Translations under genes and position numbers: made by a program
Notes under the pieces: generated by a model
Seen by the model: only the letters and a program-made list of their open reading frames with translations
Database searches by the model: none
Told to the model about the DNA's origin: nothing
In this document: one piece after another, positions 1-5,289 of the stretch
Position numbering within the stretch: position 1 is the stretch's first letter
Layout of the letters: every line of letters begins with the position of its first letter
NCBI GenBank assembly: GCA_021779415.1
Contig: JAJYAS010000186.1
Coordinates: 1 to 6,750 of the forward strand
Direction: 5' to 3'
From: Bacillota bacterium
Lineage (GTDB): Bacteria; Bacillota_B; Desulfitobacteriia; Desulfitobacteriales; Desulfitobacteriaceae
DNA length: 6,750 bases

Positions 1-1
1 T

Positions 2-106
2 TACATAACAATATTCAATGGTTTAAGTCTAGGCCCCTCTGTTGATCTTCTGTCAATCAAAGACGAATTATTTGAGATGTTTTATAACTTTCTGAAAAAG
101 GAGTAG
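2..106 (+). CDS. C-terminal end of a probable TetR-family regulator (partial)
   Basis: The frame is open from the left edge to a TAG at 104-106 and encodes 34 residues. It reads I-F-N-G-L-S-L-G, then an acidic/hydrophobic helix (D-E-L-F-E-M-F-Y-N-F-L) and a KKE end. A hydrophobic 'NGL..G' helix followed by a last amphipathic helix is typical of the C-terminal ligand-binding domain of TetR/AcrR regulators, but the diagnostic N-terminal HTH lies outside the window, so the family call is inference from style only. The start is off the left edge. The only strong hairpin downstream on this strand is at 382-410. It is a different gene from the TetR regulator at 667-1296. Confidence 0.45.
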   Translation, partial: YITIFNGLSLGPSVDLLSIKDELFEMFYNFLKKE

Positions 107-112
107 TTCAAC

Positions 113-366
113 TTACAAGAATTCTTTGTTGGATTTCATAGATAGTGCCTCATATCTCCCGCGCCTCATCTCTTCTGGATCTATGTCCAAATCAAGATGT
201 CCATAATGTATATGTCCGATTTGTGCCACAATCCAGCCGAAGCGTATTCCTTCTCACTAAGCAAATTTACATATTTATCAGTAGCATAGATGATAGGTAT
301 ATAATTTTCATTCTTGGTTGAAGTTACAAGCAATGTGGACCTCCCACGATAGCAAAGATAATCCAA
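113..366 (-). pseudogene. Frameshifted coding relic, unidentified
   Basis: Two overlapping minus-strand reading frames look like parts of one protein. The first runs from about 366 (TTG) and gives a protein-like stretch (G-R-S-T-L-L-V-T-S-T, Y-I-P-I-I-Y-A-T-D-K-Y) before reaching TAG at 181. The other frame opens at about 247 and reads G-W-I-V-A-Q-I-G-H-I-H-Y-G-H-L-D-L-D, then D-P-E-E-M-R-R-G-R-Y-E-A-L, down to TAA at 113-115. A single-base shift near 215-245 would join them into about 80 residues. The 366 start has no clear ribosome binding site, and the frame only opens after a TAG at 384-382, so the 5' end is probably lost. I do not recognise the family. Either half could be chance, but two good adjoining frames argue for a decayed gene. 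Confidence 0.35.
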
Positions 367-381
367 TAAGAAACAAAAAAG

Positions 382-410
382 CTAGATCGTTTAATAAAAA
401 AACGATCTAG
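382..410 (-). terminator. Strong hairpin terminator, probably bidirectional
   Basis: A perfect 11-bp inverted repeat (CTAGATCGTTT / AAACGATCTAG) is separated by a 7-base AT loop. On the minus strand the stem is followed by C-TTTTTT-G-TTT, a good U-tract. On the plus strand a weaker TTTAAT follows. It is the first strong stem downstream of the TetR gene that ends at 667 on the minus strand, and it could also stop transcription of the plus-strand gene ending at 106. Confidence 0.7.
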
Positions 411-424
411 TTTAATATGTTCCC

Positions 425-595
425 CGCTCACCCTGTCACTATAAAAAGACAATCACGTTCTCAACCAGCTGATACCAAGGCTTTCAGCTGAACTCCAGTA
501 TAGCACTATTACCGTCTCCACGTGCCCTGTCACGTTAAAAGAGCTATCTTTTTATAGTCATATTACCGTTACAAAGGTGCCTTGTACCTTTAGTA
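425..595. repeat. REP-like intergenic repeat cluster with nested inverted and direct repeats
   Basis: No ORF is credible here, but short repeats are dense. A 12-bp perfect inverted repeat (ACTATAAAAAGA at 438-449, its complement at 547-558) encloses a 7-bp inverted repeat (CAGCTGA 466-472 / TCAGCTG 484-490). CCCTGTCAC occurs directly at 431-439 and 525-533, TCACGTT at 453-459 and 530-536, and ATTACCGT twice. The end (ACAAAGGTGCCTTGTACCTTT, split 571-580 and 581-591) forms a small hairpin. The vocabulary (minus strand GTGACAGGGTGAGCGGGGAAC; AAAGGTGCC) resembles repeats often scattered between genes in Bacillota and associated with REP/Y1-type transposases. That link is inference, as no transposase is present. 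Confidence 0.4.
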
Positions 596-666
596 CCATA
601 ACCGCCAGCCTCTTTTAAACAAAGAGCTAAATGGCAACAGGCGTCATTTGCAACCAACTGAGGGTT

Positions 667-1296
667 TCATTTATGCAAAATAAATAATGCGCAGAGTTGT
701 TCCAAAATCATCTCTGGTGAATAATTACGTACATCTCTTTGAAACAAGTAGGAATCACTCCTTAAAGCAGTTAACAAAATATCCGCTCTAAAGACACTGT
801 TGAAATGGGTCTGCTCAATCGCATTCATCTCTTCAAACAATTCAACCAACAGTTGGTGCAATTCGTCATATAAAGGGCTCCGCATTCGAGGTTTAAGTGG
901 ATTAGTTGACGAAGACTCCTCAACTCCTGTAAGTAATTGTGCTTTTTTTTCTCTGAAACGGATAAATAGGTTGAGAATTCCTTTTAACCGTTGACTTGGC
1001 GGATAAGAGCAATTCTCCTTTAAGTAGGTTTCAATATCATCAAAAAGCAGAACAATGTTGTCTTTAATTAAATCCATACATAATTCACCTTTATTTCTAT
1101 AACGGCGATAAAGTGTTCCTGGGCCTACCTGGGCTTCATTGGCAATTTGATTCATACTAACTTGTTCAACACCATATTGCTCAAATAGCTTTAAAGCTGC
1201 ATTCAATATTCTTTGACGATTCTCAGCAGCATCACGACGCTCTGAACGAATTTGAATTGTCTCTGAACCATTCACTATTTCGTCACTTCCTAACAT
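667..1296 (-). CDS. TetR/AcrR-family transcriptional repressor
   Basis: This is a 209-residue regulator with the N-terminal TetR DNA-binding domain: R-Q-R-I-L-N-A-A-L-K-L-F near residues 27-38, then the helix-turn-helix S-M-N-Q-I-A-N-E-A-Q-V-G-P-G-T-L-Y-R-R-Y at about 47-66 and the family's closing N-K-G-E-L. The rest is a helical C-terminal domain that would bind an unknown ligand, with no sequence hint of which. I chose ATG at 1296 (GAGG 11 bases upstream). An in-frame TTG at 1320 (AGAGGA upstream) would add eight residues and cannot be excluded. It is divergent from the isochorismatase-like gene, and the inverted repeat at 1346-1361 sits over both predicted transcription starts, so autoregulation and repression of the neighbour are likely (inference). 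The likely terminator is at 382-410, after about 255 bases of repeat-rich DNA. Confidence 0.92.
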   Translation of the reverse strand: MLGSDEIVNGSETIQIRSERRDAAENRQRILNAALKLFEQYGVEQVSMNQIANEAQVGPGTLYRRYRNKGELCMDLIKDNIVLLFDDIETYLKENCSYPPSQRLKGILNLFIRFREKKAQLLTGVEESSSTNPLKPRMRSPLYDELHQLLVELFEEMNAIEQTHFNSVFRADILLTALRSDSYLFQRDVRNYSPEMILEQLCALFILHK

Positions 1297-1313
1297 GTAA
1301 TTACAAACCTCGC

Positions 1314-1343
1314 TTGACAAGCGGAGTGCTATCCTCTTATACT
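1314..1343 (+). promoter_or_regulatory. Sigma-A-type promoter of the isochorismatase-like gene
   Basis: TTGACA at 1314-1319 and TATACT at 1338-1343 with an 18-base spacer: a perfect -35 and a 5/6 -10. Transcription should start near 1350, inside the operator, leaving a leader of about 45 bases and the ribosome binding site AGGAG (1381-1385). Confidence 0.75.
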
Positions 1344-1345
1344 AT

Positions 1346-1361
1346 GTGGAGAGCGCTCCAC
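1346..1361. promoter_or_regulatory. Probable TetR operator between divergent promoters
   Basis: Perfect inverted repeat GTGGAG-AGCG-CTCCAC, which also contains the overlapping 8-bp palindrome GAGCGCTC (1351-1358). It begins 3 bases downstream of the plus-strand -10 box and ends 3 bases before the minus-strand -10 box, so bound repressor would cover both starts. That the TetR protein binds here is inference from position and symmetry. Confidence 0.7.
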
Positions 1362-1363
1362 TT

Positions 1364-1392
1364 ATATTAGCATAATGAAAAGGAGTTGTACA
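1364..1392 (-). promoter_or_regulatory. Candidate promoter of the TetR gene
   Basis: On the minus strand, TGTACA (1392-1387) and TAATAT (1369-1364) are 17 bases apart. Predicted start is near 1357, within the operator. The -35 is imperfect, and it overlaps the plus-strand leader between the isochorismatase-like gene's ribosome binding site and its start codon. Confidence 0.5.
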
Positions 1393-1396
1393 GAGC

Positions 1397-1966
1397 ATGC
1401 ATAATCATCACAATAAGACCGCCCTGTTGGTCATGGATATGCAAAACGGCATTGTATCGCGTATTGCAGAAGATGGGAAAGTATTGCTTCCGTTCCAAAA
1501 AGCCGTCGATGCCGCACGCCGACATTCTATTCCAGTTATTTTTGTGCGCGTCGCATTTAGCGAAGGTTATCCCGAAATCAATCCTCAAAACAAGTCGTTC
1601 TCAACAATTTCTAAATCCAGTGGAATGACGGTCTCCGACATAGCAACACAGATTCACGAATCCGTTCATCCCGAACCAAACGAACCAGTAGTTACAAAGT
1701 TTCGAGTCAGCGCTTTCGCTGGCAGCAACCTCGAAGTCATCCTCCGATCTCACCAAATCAACACTCTAGTTATAAGTGGAATTTCTACAAGTGGCGTCGT
1801 TCTATCAACATTGCGGGAGGCGGCAGATAAAGACTATGCATTAAAGGTTCTTTCGGATGCCTGTCTTGATCTCGATCCTGAGGTTCACCGCGTTCTCACC
1901 GAGAAGGTGTTTCCACGTCAGGCCGATGTACTTACTGTCGATGCATGGATCGACGCCTTGAATTAA
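1397..1966 (+). CDS. Isochorismatase-like hydrolase lacking the catalytic cysteine
   Basis: This 189-residue soluble protein has the isochorismatase/nicotinamidase-type alpha/beta fold. Strand 1 carries the acid residue (A-L-L-V-M-D-M-Q-N-G, Asp14), and the family lysine is Lys101 in V-V-T-K-F-R-V-S-A-F. The third catalytic position normally reads G-x-x-T-x-x-C-V. Here it is G-I-S-T-S-G-V-V (128-135), so Val134 stands where the nucleophilic Cys should be. The only cysteine is Cys156. The C-terminal signature D-P-E-V-H-R-V-L-T-E-K-V-F-P-R-Q-A marks a recurrent subfamily usually annotated 'cysteine hydrolase', a name this sequence does not justify. Amide hydrolysis by the thiol route is therefore unlikely. 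A vinyl-ether hydrolase or a non-catalytic binding role is possible. Substrate unknown. Start ATG has AGGAG 11 bases upstream. It is the first gene under the TetR-controlled promoter. Confidence 0.93.
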   Translation: MHNHHNKTALLVMDMQNGIVSRIAEDGKVLLPFQKAVDAARRHSIPVIFVRVAFSEGYPEINPQNKSFSTISKSSGMTVSDIATQIHESVHPEPNEPVVTKFRVSAFAGSNLEVILRSHQINTLVISGISTSGVVLSTLREAADKDYALKVLSDACLDLDPEVHRVLTEKVFPRQADVLTVDAWIDALN

Positions 1967-2008
1967 AATCGCAGGCCGAAGCTTGGTAGGAAATTCTGAC
2001 CAAACGTA

Positions 2009-2042
2009 AGCGCCTCTTTGGATTCTAATTCAAAGAGGCGCT
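2009..2042 (+). terminator. Long palindromic hairpin without U-tract after the isochorismatase-like gene
   Basis: A perfect 12-bp inverted repeat (AGCGCCTCTTTG / CAAAGAGGCGCT) flanks a 10-base centre whose ends can also pair, leaving a four-base loop. It is GC-rich at the base but is followed by CGCTACGAGAG, not a run of T, so it is a weak intrinsic terminator. It may act instead as a 3'-end stabiliser or a processing site between the hydrolase and the exporter. Confidence 0.4.
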
Positions 2043-2067
2043 CGCTACGAGAGTAGAACCCGATAAA

Positions 2068-2177
2068 TCTCCTTGAGAAAATCATCCGGCTGAAAAGCCG
2101 TTTAGGAACATCTCCATGAAATACAGAAATTATAGTACAGACTGGGCGTACTGGGAAGCTAAACAACGAAGGGGAGG
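2068..2177 (+). promoter_or_regulatory. Structured leader of the MFS gene with alternative anti-ribosome-binding-site segments
   Basis: The exporter's ribosome binding site (AAGGGGAGG, 2169-2177) can pair with TCTCCTT at 2068-2074 (7 bp, one G-U) or with TCTCC at 2111-2115. Between them lies a tetraloop hairpin CGGCT-GAAA-AGCCG (2087-2100), and inside the following short ORF is AGTAC / GTACT (2134-2138 / 2148-2152). This is the layout of a translational attenuator, but pairing to a GGGGAGG motif is easily found by chance. No convincing sigma-A promoter is seen between 1967 and 2186. Confidence 0.35.
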
Positions 2178-2181
2178 TTGA
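2116..2181 (+). CDS. Possible 21-residue leader peptide upstream of the exporter
   Basis: ATG at 2116 is preceded by AGGA (2104-2107) with an 8-base gap, and the frame ends at TGA 2179-2181. The peptide begins M-K-Y-R-N-Y-S-T-D-W and ends K-Q-R-R-G-G; it has two Trp and three Tyr in 21 residues. Its last codons overlap the exporter's ribosome binding site, and its stop lies five bases before the exporter's ATG, so a ribosome translating it would sit exactly on that site. Short leader peptides regulate several drug-resistance genes in Bacillota by stalling. Whether this one does is inference, and the ORF is short enough to be fortuitous. Confidence 0.3.
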   Translation: MKYRNYSTDWAYWEAKQRRGG

Positions 2182-2186
2182 TACTC

Positions 2187-3392
2187 ATGCCGCTTTGGAA
2201 AAGAAATTTATTCGTTTGTTGGTTTGGCTTGTTTGTAGCAGGTATCGGAATGAGTCAAATTGCCCCTGTCTTGCCGCTTTATATACAGCATCTCGGAGTT
2301 CATAATACCTCTGCCATTGCACAACTTTCAGGAATTACGTTTGGTGTTACCTATGTAATTTCAGCTATTTTCTCACCTATTTGGGGTCACCTTGCCGATA
2401 AATTTGGGCGAAAACCCATGATTTTGCGGGCAAGCCTTGGTATGGCGTTAGTGATCGGTTGCATGGGGTTTGCACCGAATGTATATGTACTGATCGGATT
2501 AAGATTATTGCAAGGCGTTATCACAGGCTATGGCACCGCGTGTACCGCATTGATTGCCACTCAGACGGATAAGGAGCACTCAGGGTATGCTCTAGGTACA
2601 CTTTCAACTGGAAGTATTGCAGGTTCTTTGCTAGGTCCAATTGTTGGCGGTTTTATCGAAGAGACCCTTGGCTTTCAACCTGTATTTTTCATAACCGGTG
2701 CCTTGCTGCTGATTGCCTTTATTCTAACCGCTTTATTTGTCAAGGAATCGTTTGTCCGTCAGGATAAAAAGACAGTTAGCATCAAGGAGACATGGCAGAG
2801 TGTTCCTGAAAAGAGTTTAACTATTATCTTGCTAGTAACCTTCTTTGTTATAACTCTAGGGATGTATTCCATAGAACCCATTGTCACAGTCTATGTCTCA
2901 CAATTGACCAAAGGTGCAGGCCATGTCGCCCTGTTGGCCGGATTAGTATTTTCAGCTTCGGGTCTGGCAAATATAATTGCAGCCCCCAGACTGGGAAAAC
3001 TTTCTGATAAAATAGGTGCGCATAAAGTGGTATTAGGCGCTCTTGTGGTAGCCGGAATCATTTATATACCGCAAGCCTTTGTTGAAAATCCATGGCAACT
3101 CATGGGACTTCGCTTTTTATTAGGACTAGCAATAGCAGGGCTAAATCCTTCTGTTTATACCCTTATTAAAAAGATTACACCAGATACTCTAACAGGCAGT
3201 GTTTTTGGCTTTGCCATGTCGGCAGGATATCTAGGAGTATTTGGAGGTGCTGTTTTAGGCGGGCAAGTGGCTGGATATTTGGGTATTAAATATGTCTTTT
3301 TTGTTACCAGTGCATTATTACTGATAAATGCTGTATGGGTGTATTTTAAAGTATATAAAAAACTGAATGTTTACAAAATCTTAAATCAATAA
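2187..3392 (+). CDS. mdtG: MdtG-like MFS multidrug efflux transporter
   Basis: This is a 401-residue, 12-helix inner-membrane drug:proton antiporter of the DHA1 type. It opens P-L-W-K-R-N-L and continues I-A-P-V-L-P-L-Y-I, which I recognise as the MdtG/YceE pattern (E. coli MdtG is about 408 residues and is linked to fosfomycin and deoxycholate resistance). MFS motif A is intact between helices 2 and 3 (G-H-L-A-D-K-F-G-R-K, 67-76), with a degenerate copy G-K-L-S-D-K-I-G at 270-277 in the second half. Motif B is R-L-L-Q-G-V-I-T-G (106-114), and the antiporter motif C region is G-S-L-L-G-P-I-V-G-G (146-155). Start choice: GGGGAGG (2171-2177) is 9 bases before ATG 2187. A TTG at 2178 touches the ribosome binding site and is rejected. 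The substrate in this host is unknown. The next gene's ribosome binding site overlaps its stop codon. Confidence 0.95.
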   Translation: MPLWKRNLFVCWFGLFVAGIGMSQIAPVLPLYIQHLGVHNTSAIAQLSGITFGVTYVISAIFSPIWGHLADKFGRKPMILRASLGMALVIGCMGFAPNVYVLIGLRLLQGVITGYGTACTALIATQTDKEHSGYALGTLSTGSIAGSLLGPIVGGFIEETLGFQPVFFITGALLLIAFILTALFVKESFVRQDKKTVSIKETWQSVPEKSLTIILLVTFFVITLGMYSIEPIVTVYVSQLTKGAGHVALLAGLVFSASGLANIIAAPRLGKLSDKIGAHKVVLGALVVAGIIYIPQAFVENPWQLMGLRFLLGLAIAGLNPSVYTLIKKITPDTLTGSVFGFAMSAGYLGVFGGAVLGGQVAGYLGIKYVFFVTSALLLINAVWVYFKVYKKLNVYKILNQ

Positions 3393-3404
3393 AGGAGATA
3401 TAAA

Positions 3405-3554
3405 ATGGAAATTTTGGAACACATAAAGGAAGCAAAATATATTAAAGCACAGAGGACAGCTCTTGTAAAAATCGATTCACAAATGGGCATTGTAAATAGA
3501 GAACTTTCATGTTCACCTTTTACTGCTGAAGAAGTTGGAGGGAATAGGAAATGA
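3405..3554 (+). CDS. Small unknown protein, translationally coupled to the MBL hydrolase
   Basis: A 49-residue ORF starts M-E-I-L-E-H-I-K-E-A-K-Y-I and ends E-E-V-G-G-N-R-K. It has a full ribosome binding site (AAAGGAG, 3391-3397, overlapping the exporter's TAA) seven bases before the ATG, and its TGA overlaps the next start as ATGA (3551-3554). It is charged, with one Cys (in E-L-S-C-S-P-F) and no membrane segment or signal peptide. I do not recognise it. It could be a genuine small protein or the remnant of a longer one, as the composition changes from a helical N-terminus to an extended C-terminus. The tight spacing on both sides is the main evidence that it is translated. Confidence 0.6.
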   Translation: MEILEHIKEAKYIKAQRTALVKIDSQMGIVNRELSCSPFTAEEVGGNRK

Positions 3555-4198
3555 ACATCAAATGGTTTGGCCAATCTTGTTTTACTATTATATCCGACAC
3601 CGGATCAAGGATTGTGATTGACCCGTTCGACAAGAAGATTGGTTATCCTTTGCCGAATCTTGAGGCAGACATAGTTACTACCAGTCACAATCACTCCGAC
3701 CATAACAACGTCTCAATAGTGCGAGGAAACTTTAAACATCTAGACAAACCTGGTCAATATCTTGAAAGTGGCATTGTCATTTCTGGTATATCAACTTTTC
3801 ACGATAATAAGGGTGGTACTTTTAGAGGAAAGAACATTGTGTTTAAGTACACTATAGATGACATAAACGTTTGCCATTGCGGTGATTTAGGTCATAAATT
3901 TTCACCCAAGCAACTCGAACAGATTGGGAGTATAGACATTTTGCTATTACCAGTAGGAGGACTTGCTACCATCAACTCCTTGGCTGCAGTTGAAGTAATG
4001 GAACAGTTAAAACCTGTTATTACAATCCCAATGCACTATAGAACAAAGGCTCTGGGACTGTTAGGTTATCTATTTAGCCCAGTTGAAAAGTTCTTGTCAT
4101 TGTCGACTAAAACAACAATGACAATCAAAAATCTAAGCCTAACAAAAGAAGATCTGGAAACATACAGGGGGATAGTAGTTTTGGATTACATGGCGTAA
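3551..4198 (+). CDS. UlaG-type metallo-beta-lactamase-fold hydrolase
   Basis: This 215-residue cytoplasmic metallohydrolase is of the compact UlaG/UPF0173 (lactamase_B_3-like) class. It begins M-N-I-K-W-F-G-Q-S-C-F, the usual start of this class, followed by I-D-P-F (23-26). The metal motif is S-H-N-H-S-D-H (45-51: His46, His48, Asp50, His51). Further ligand candidates are His84 (S-T-F-H-D), Asp112 (H-C-G-D-L-G-H) and His162 (I-P-M-H-Y), so the set is complete and an active enzyme is expected. Characterised relatives act on lactones and phosphodiesters; the substrate here is unknown. The start ATG overlaps the previous TGA, with AGG/GGAG bases just upstream (about 3537-3548). It is the last gene of the exporter operon, ended by the hairpin at 4213-4259. 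Confidence 0.94.
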   Translation: MNIKWFGQSCFTIISDTGSRIVIDPFDKKIGYPLPNLEADIVTTSHNHSDHNNVSIVRGNFKHLDKPGQYLESGIVISGISTFHDNKGGTFRGKNIVFKYTIDDINVCHCGDLGHKFSPKQLEQIGSIDILLLPVGGLATINSLAAVEVMEQLKPVITIPMHYRTKALGLLGYLFSPVEKFLSLSTKTTMTIKNLSLTKEDLETYRGIVVLDYMA

Positions 4199-4212
4199 GA
4201 CGGAAAATGGAC

Positions 4213-4259
4213 GAAGAAATAAATGCGTTGGTGTTCTCAACCAACGCATTTATTTCTTC
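4213..4259. terminator. Bidirectional terminator between convergent genes
   Basis: A perfect 20-bp stem (4213-4232 / 4240-4259) with a 7-base loop GTTCTCA. The GC-rich core GCGTTGGT / ACCAACGC is flanked by A-rich and T-rich arms, so on each strand the descending arm ends in a T-rich tract. It lies 14 bases after the MBL gene's stop and 85 bases past the stop of the convergent DUF2935 gene. Confidence 0.85.
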
Positions 4260-4344
4260 ATCAAACTCTTAAGCAGTGAATCCCTGCTGTTTATGGTCTC
4301 TAGGAGTTTATAATCGGGTACATGCTAAAATCTATTTCCAATCA

Positions 4345-5286
4345 TCAAATATGCTGCAAGTATGGTTTTGACTTATTTAAAATTCTCAAGTAGTGATTGG
4401 CTTCTCTTAATACATGGTCTGCTAGCAGTGGAACAATTATTGATTTTATTTTACAAGTTAGTAACCCTTCTGTACCTGCTGCTTTAAAGTCTCTGAGTGA
4501 TTGGGTTGCCGAGATAGTTTCCCTTGTTAACAGGCTAATACTTGCATCTTTTTGTGCTAATCCTGGTACTTTTTGTTCAAGTATATCAAATTGTCTAGCA
4601 AAATCATTAGCTTTTACAATTAGGCCGACTTCCGTAGGGTCTAGTAGATGGCTGATAAACTGAGCATGCTCTGCCATTTGCCTATTCCAGAACCTTTCCT
4701 CCTCGATTGCTTCGCTTATAAAATCAATTTCCATACGCCTTTGTAAACGTTCTAAATGTTGTATGTAAAAAATCGCTTCTCTACGAATATGTATTATTAA
4801 TAGAGGAAAGTTAAACGTGAACAACCTACATTGGAGCATTCCATCCAACACGTTGCTCTTAAATTGAATTAAAGCATTGATTAGCCCAATAGCTTTTTGA
4901 TTTAAGATACTAACCTGAGCCTCCAGTTGCGCCTGATTAACCCCTGCATCGGGGGTCAGTCTACTTACTTCTGTAGTCATAACCGTTTCGATAGGAATAC
5001 CGGATAGTTCTTGGGTAACTTGTTCTGCCCGAAGAGTCTTATCAGTTATCCATTCTCCCGAATTGAATGCTTCTCCACTCACAACCCCGTTTGCCAGGAG
5101 TATTGCCTCTTGTAATACATTGGTAAATAGGCACTTAAATTGGTCTGCTTGTTGCGCATATGATGCATCCTTTGTGACAAACCCGGCCTCTAGAAATATC
5201 GAATGTTCTTTCATGATCCGCCCAAAGAAGAGGTGTAATTCCAGTGACTCTCTCACGAAATCTCCCGGTAGTAAACCTCCGTTCAA
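4345..5286 (-). CDS. DUF2935 two-domain helical-bundle protein
   Basis: A 313-residue protein with two tandem DUF2935 domains. The first opens F-V-R-E-S-L-E-L-H-L-F-F-G-R-I-M-K-E-H-S-I-F-L-E (10-33) and closes with P-L-L-I-I-H-I-R-R-E-A (161-171). The second opens E-R-F-W-N-R-Q-M-A-E-H-A-Q-F (197-210) and closes with P-L-L-A-D-H-V-L-R-E-A (286-296). Each repeat thus keeps an E-H pair on one helix (27-28; 206-207) and H...E on another (166/170; 291/295), a pattern compatible with a metal site in a four-helix bundle (inference). The family is widespread in spore-forming Bacillota and has no established function. Start: TTG at 5286, seven bases after GGAGG; the frame is open upstream to about 5583, but that part belongs to a glycosyltransferase relic. 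The gene is monocistronic and convergent with the exporter operon. Confidence 0.93.
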   Translation of the reverse strand: MNGGLLPGDFVRESLELHLFFGRIMKEHSIFLEAGFVTKDASYAQQADQFKCLFTNVLQEAILLANGVVSGEAFNSGEWITDKTLRAEQVTQELSGIPIETVMTTEVSRLTPDAGVNQAQLEAQVSILNQKAIGLINALIQFKSNVLDGMLQCRLFTFNFPLLIIHIRREAIFYIQHLERLQRRMEIDFISEAIEEERFWNRQMAEHAQFISHLLDPTEVGLIVKANDFARQFDILEQKVPGLAQKDASISLLTRETISATQSLRDFKAAGTEGLLTCKIKSIIVPLLADHVLREANHYLRILNKSKPYLQHI

Positions 5287-5289
5287 ACA

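Noticed and set aside
610..626. CTCTTT-TAAAC-AAAGAG hairpin as the TetR gene's terminator
   Set aside because: The stem is six AT-rich pairs without a U-tract; the hairpin at 382-410 is much stronger.
800..994. 64-codon plus-strand frame inside the TetR gene
   Set aside because: It is antisense to a gene with a clear TetR helix-turn-helix.
1367..1588. Minus-strand frame opposite the start of the isochorismatase-like gene
   Set aside because: It is antisense to a clear conserved gene and would span the promoter and operator.
1963..2166. 67-codon minus-strand frame between the isochorismatase-like gene and the exporter
   Set aside because: It reads through the 34-base palindrome, is Phe/Ser/Arg-rich without domain pattern, and has no ribosome binding site. 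The stretch is better read as the plus-strand leader.
2178..2186. TTG start for the exporter at 2178
   Set aside because: It lies directly against the GGGGAGG ribosome binding site; ATG 2187 has the proper 9-base spacing and matches the MdtG N-terminus.
3386..3574. 62-codon minus-strand frame
   Set aside because: It overlaps the coupled small gene and the MBL start; the plus-strand signals are far stronger.
4397..4663. 88-codon plus-strand frame
   Set aside because: It is a shadow antisense to the well-supported DUF2935 gene.
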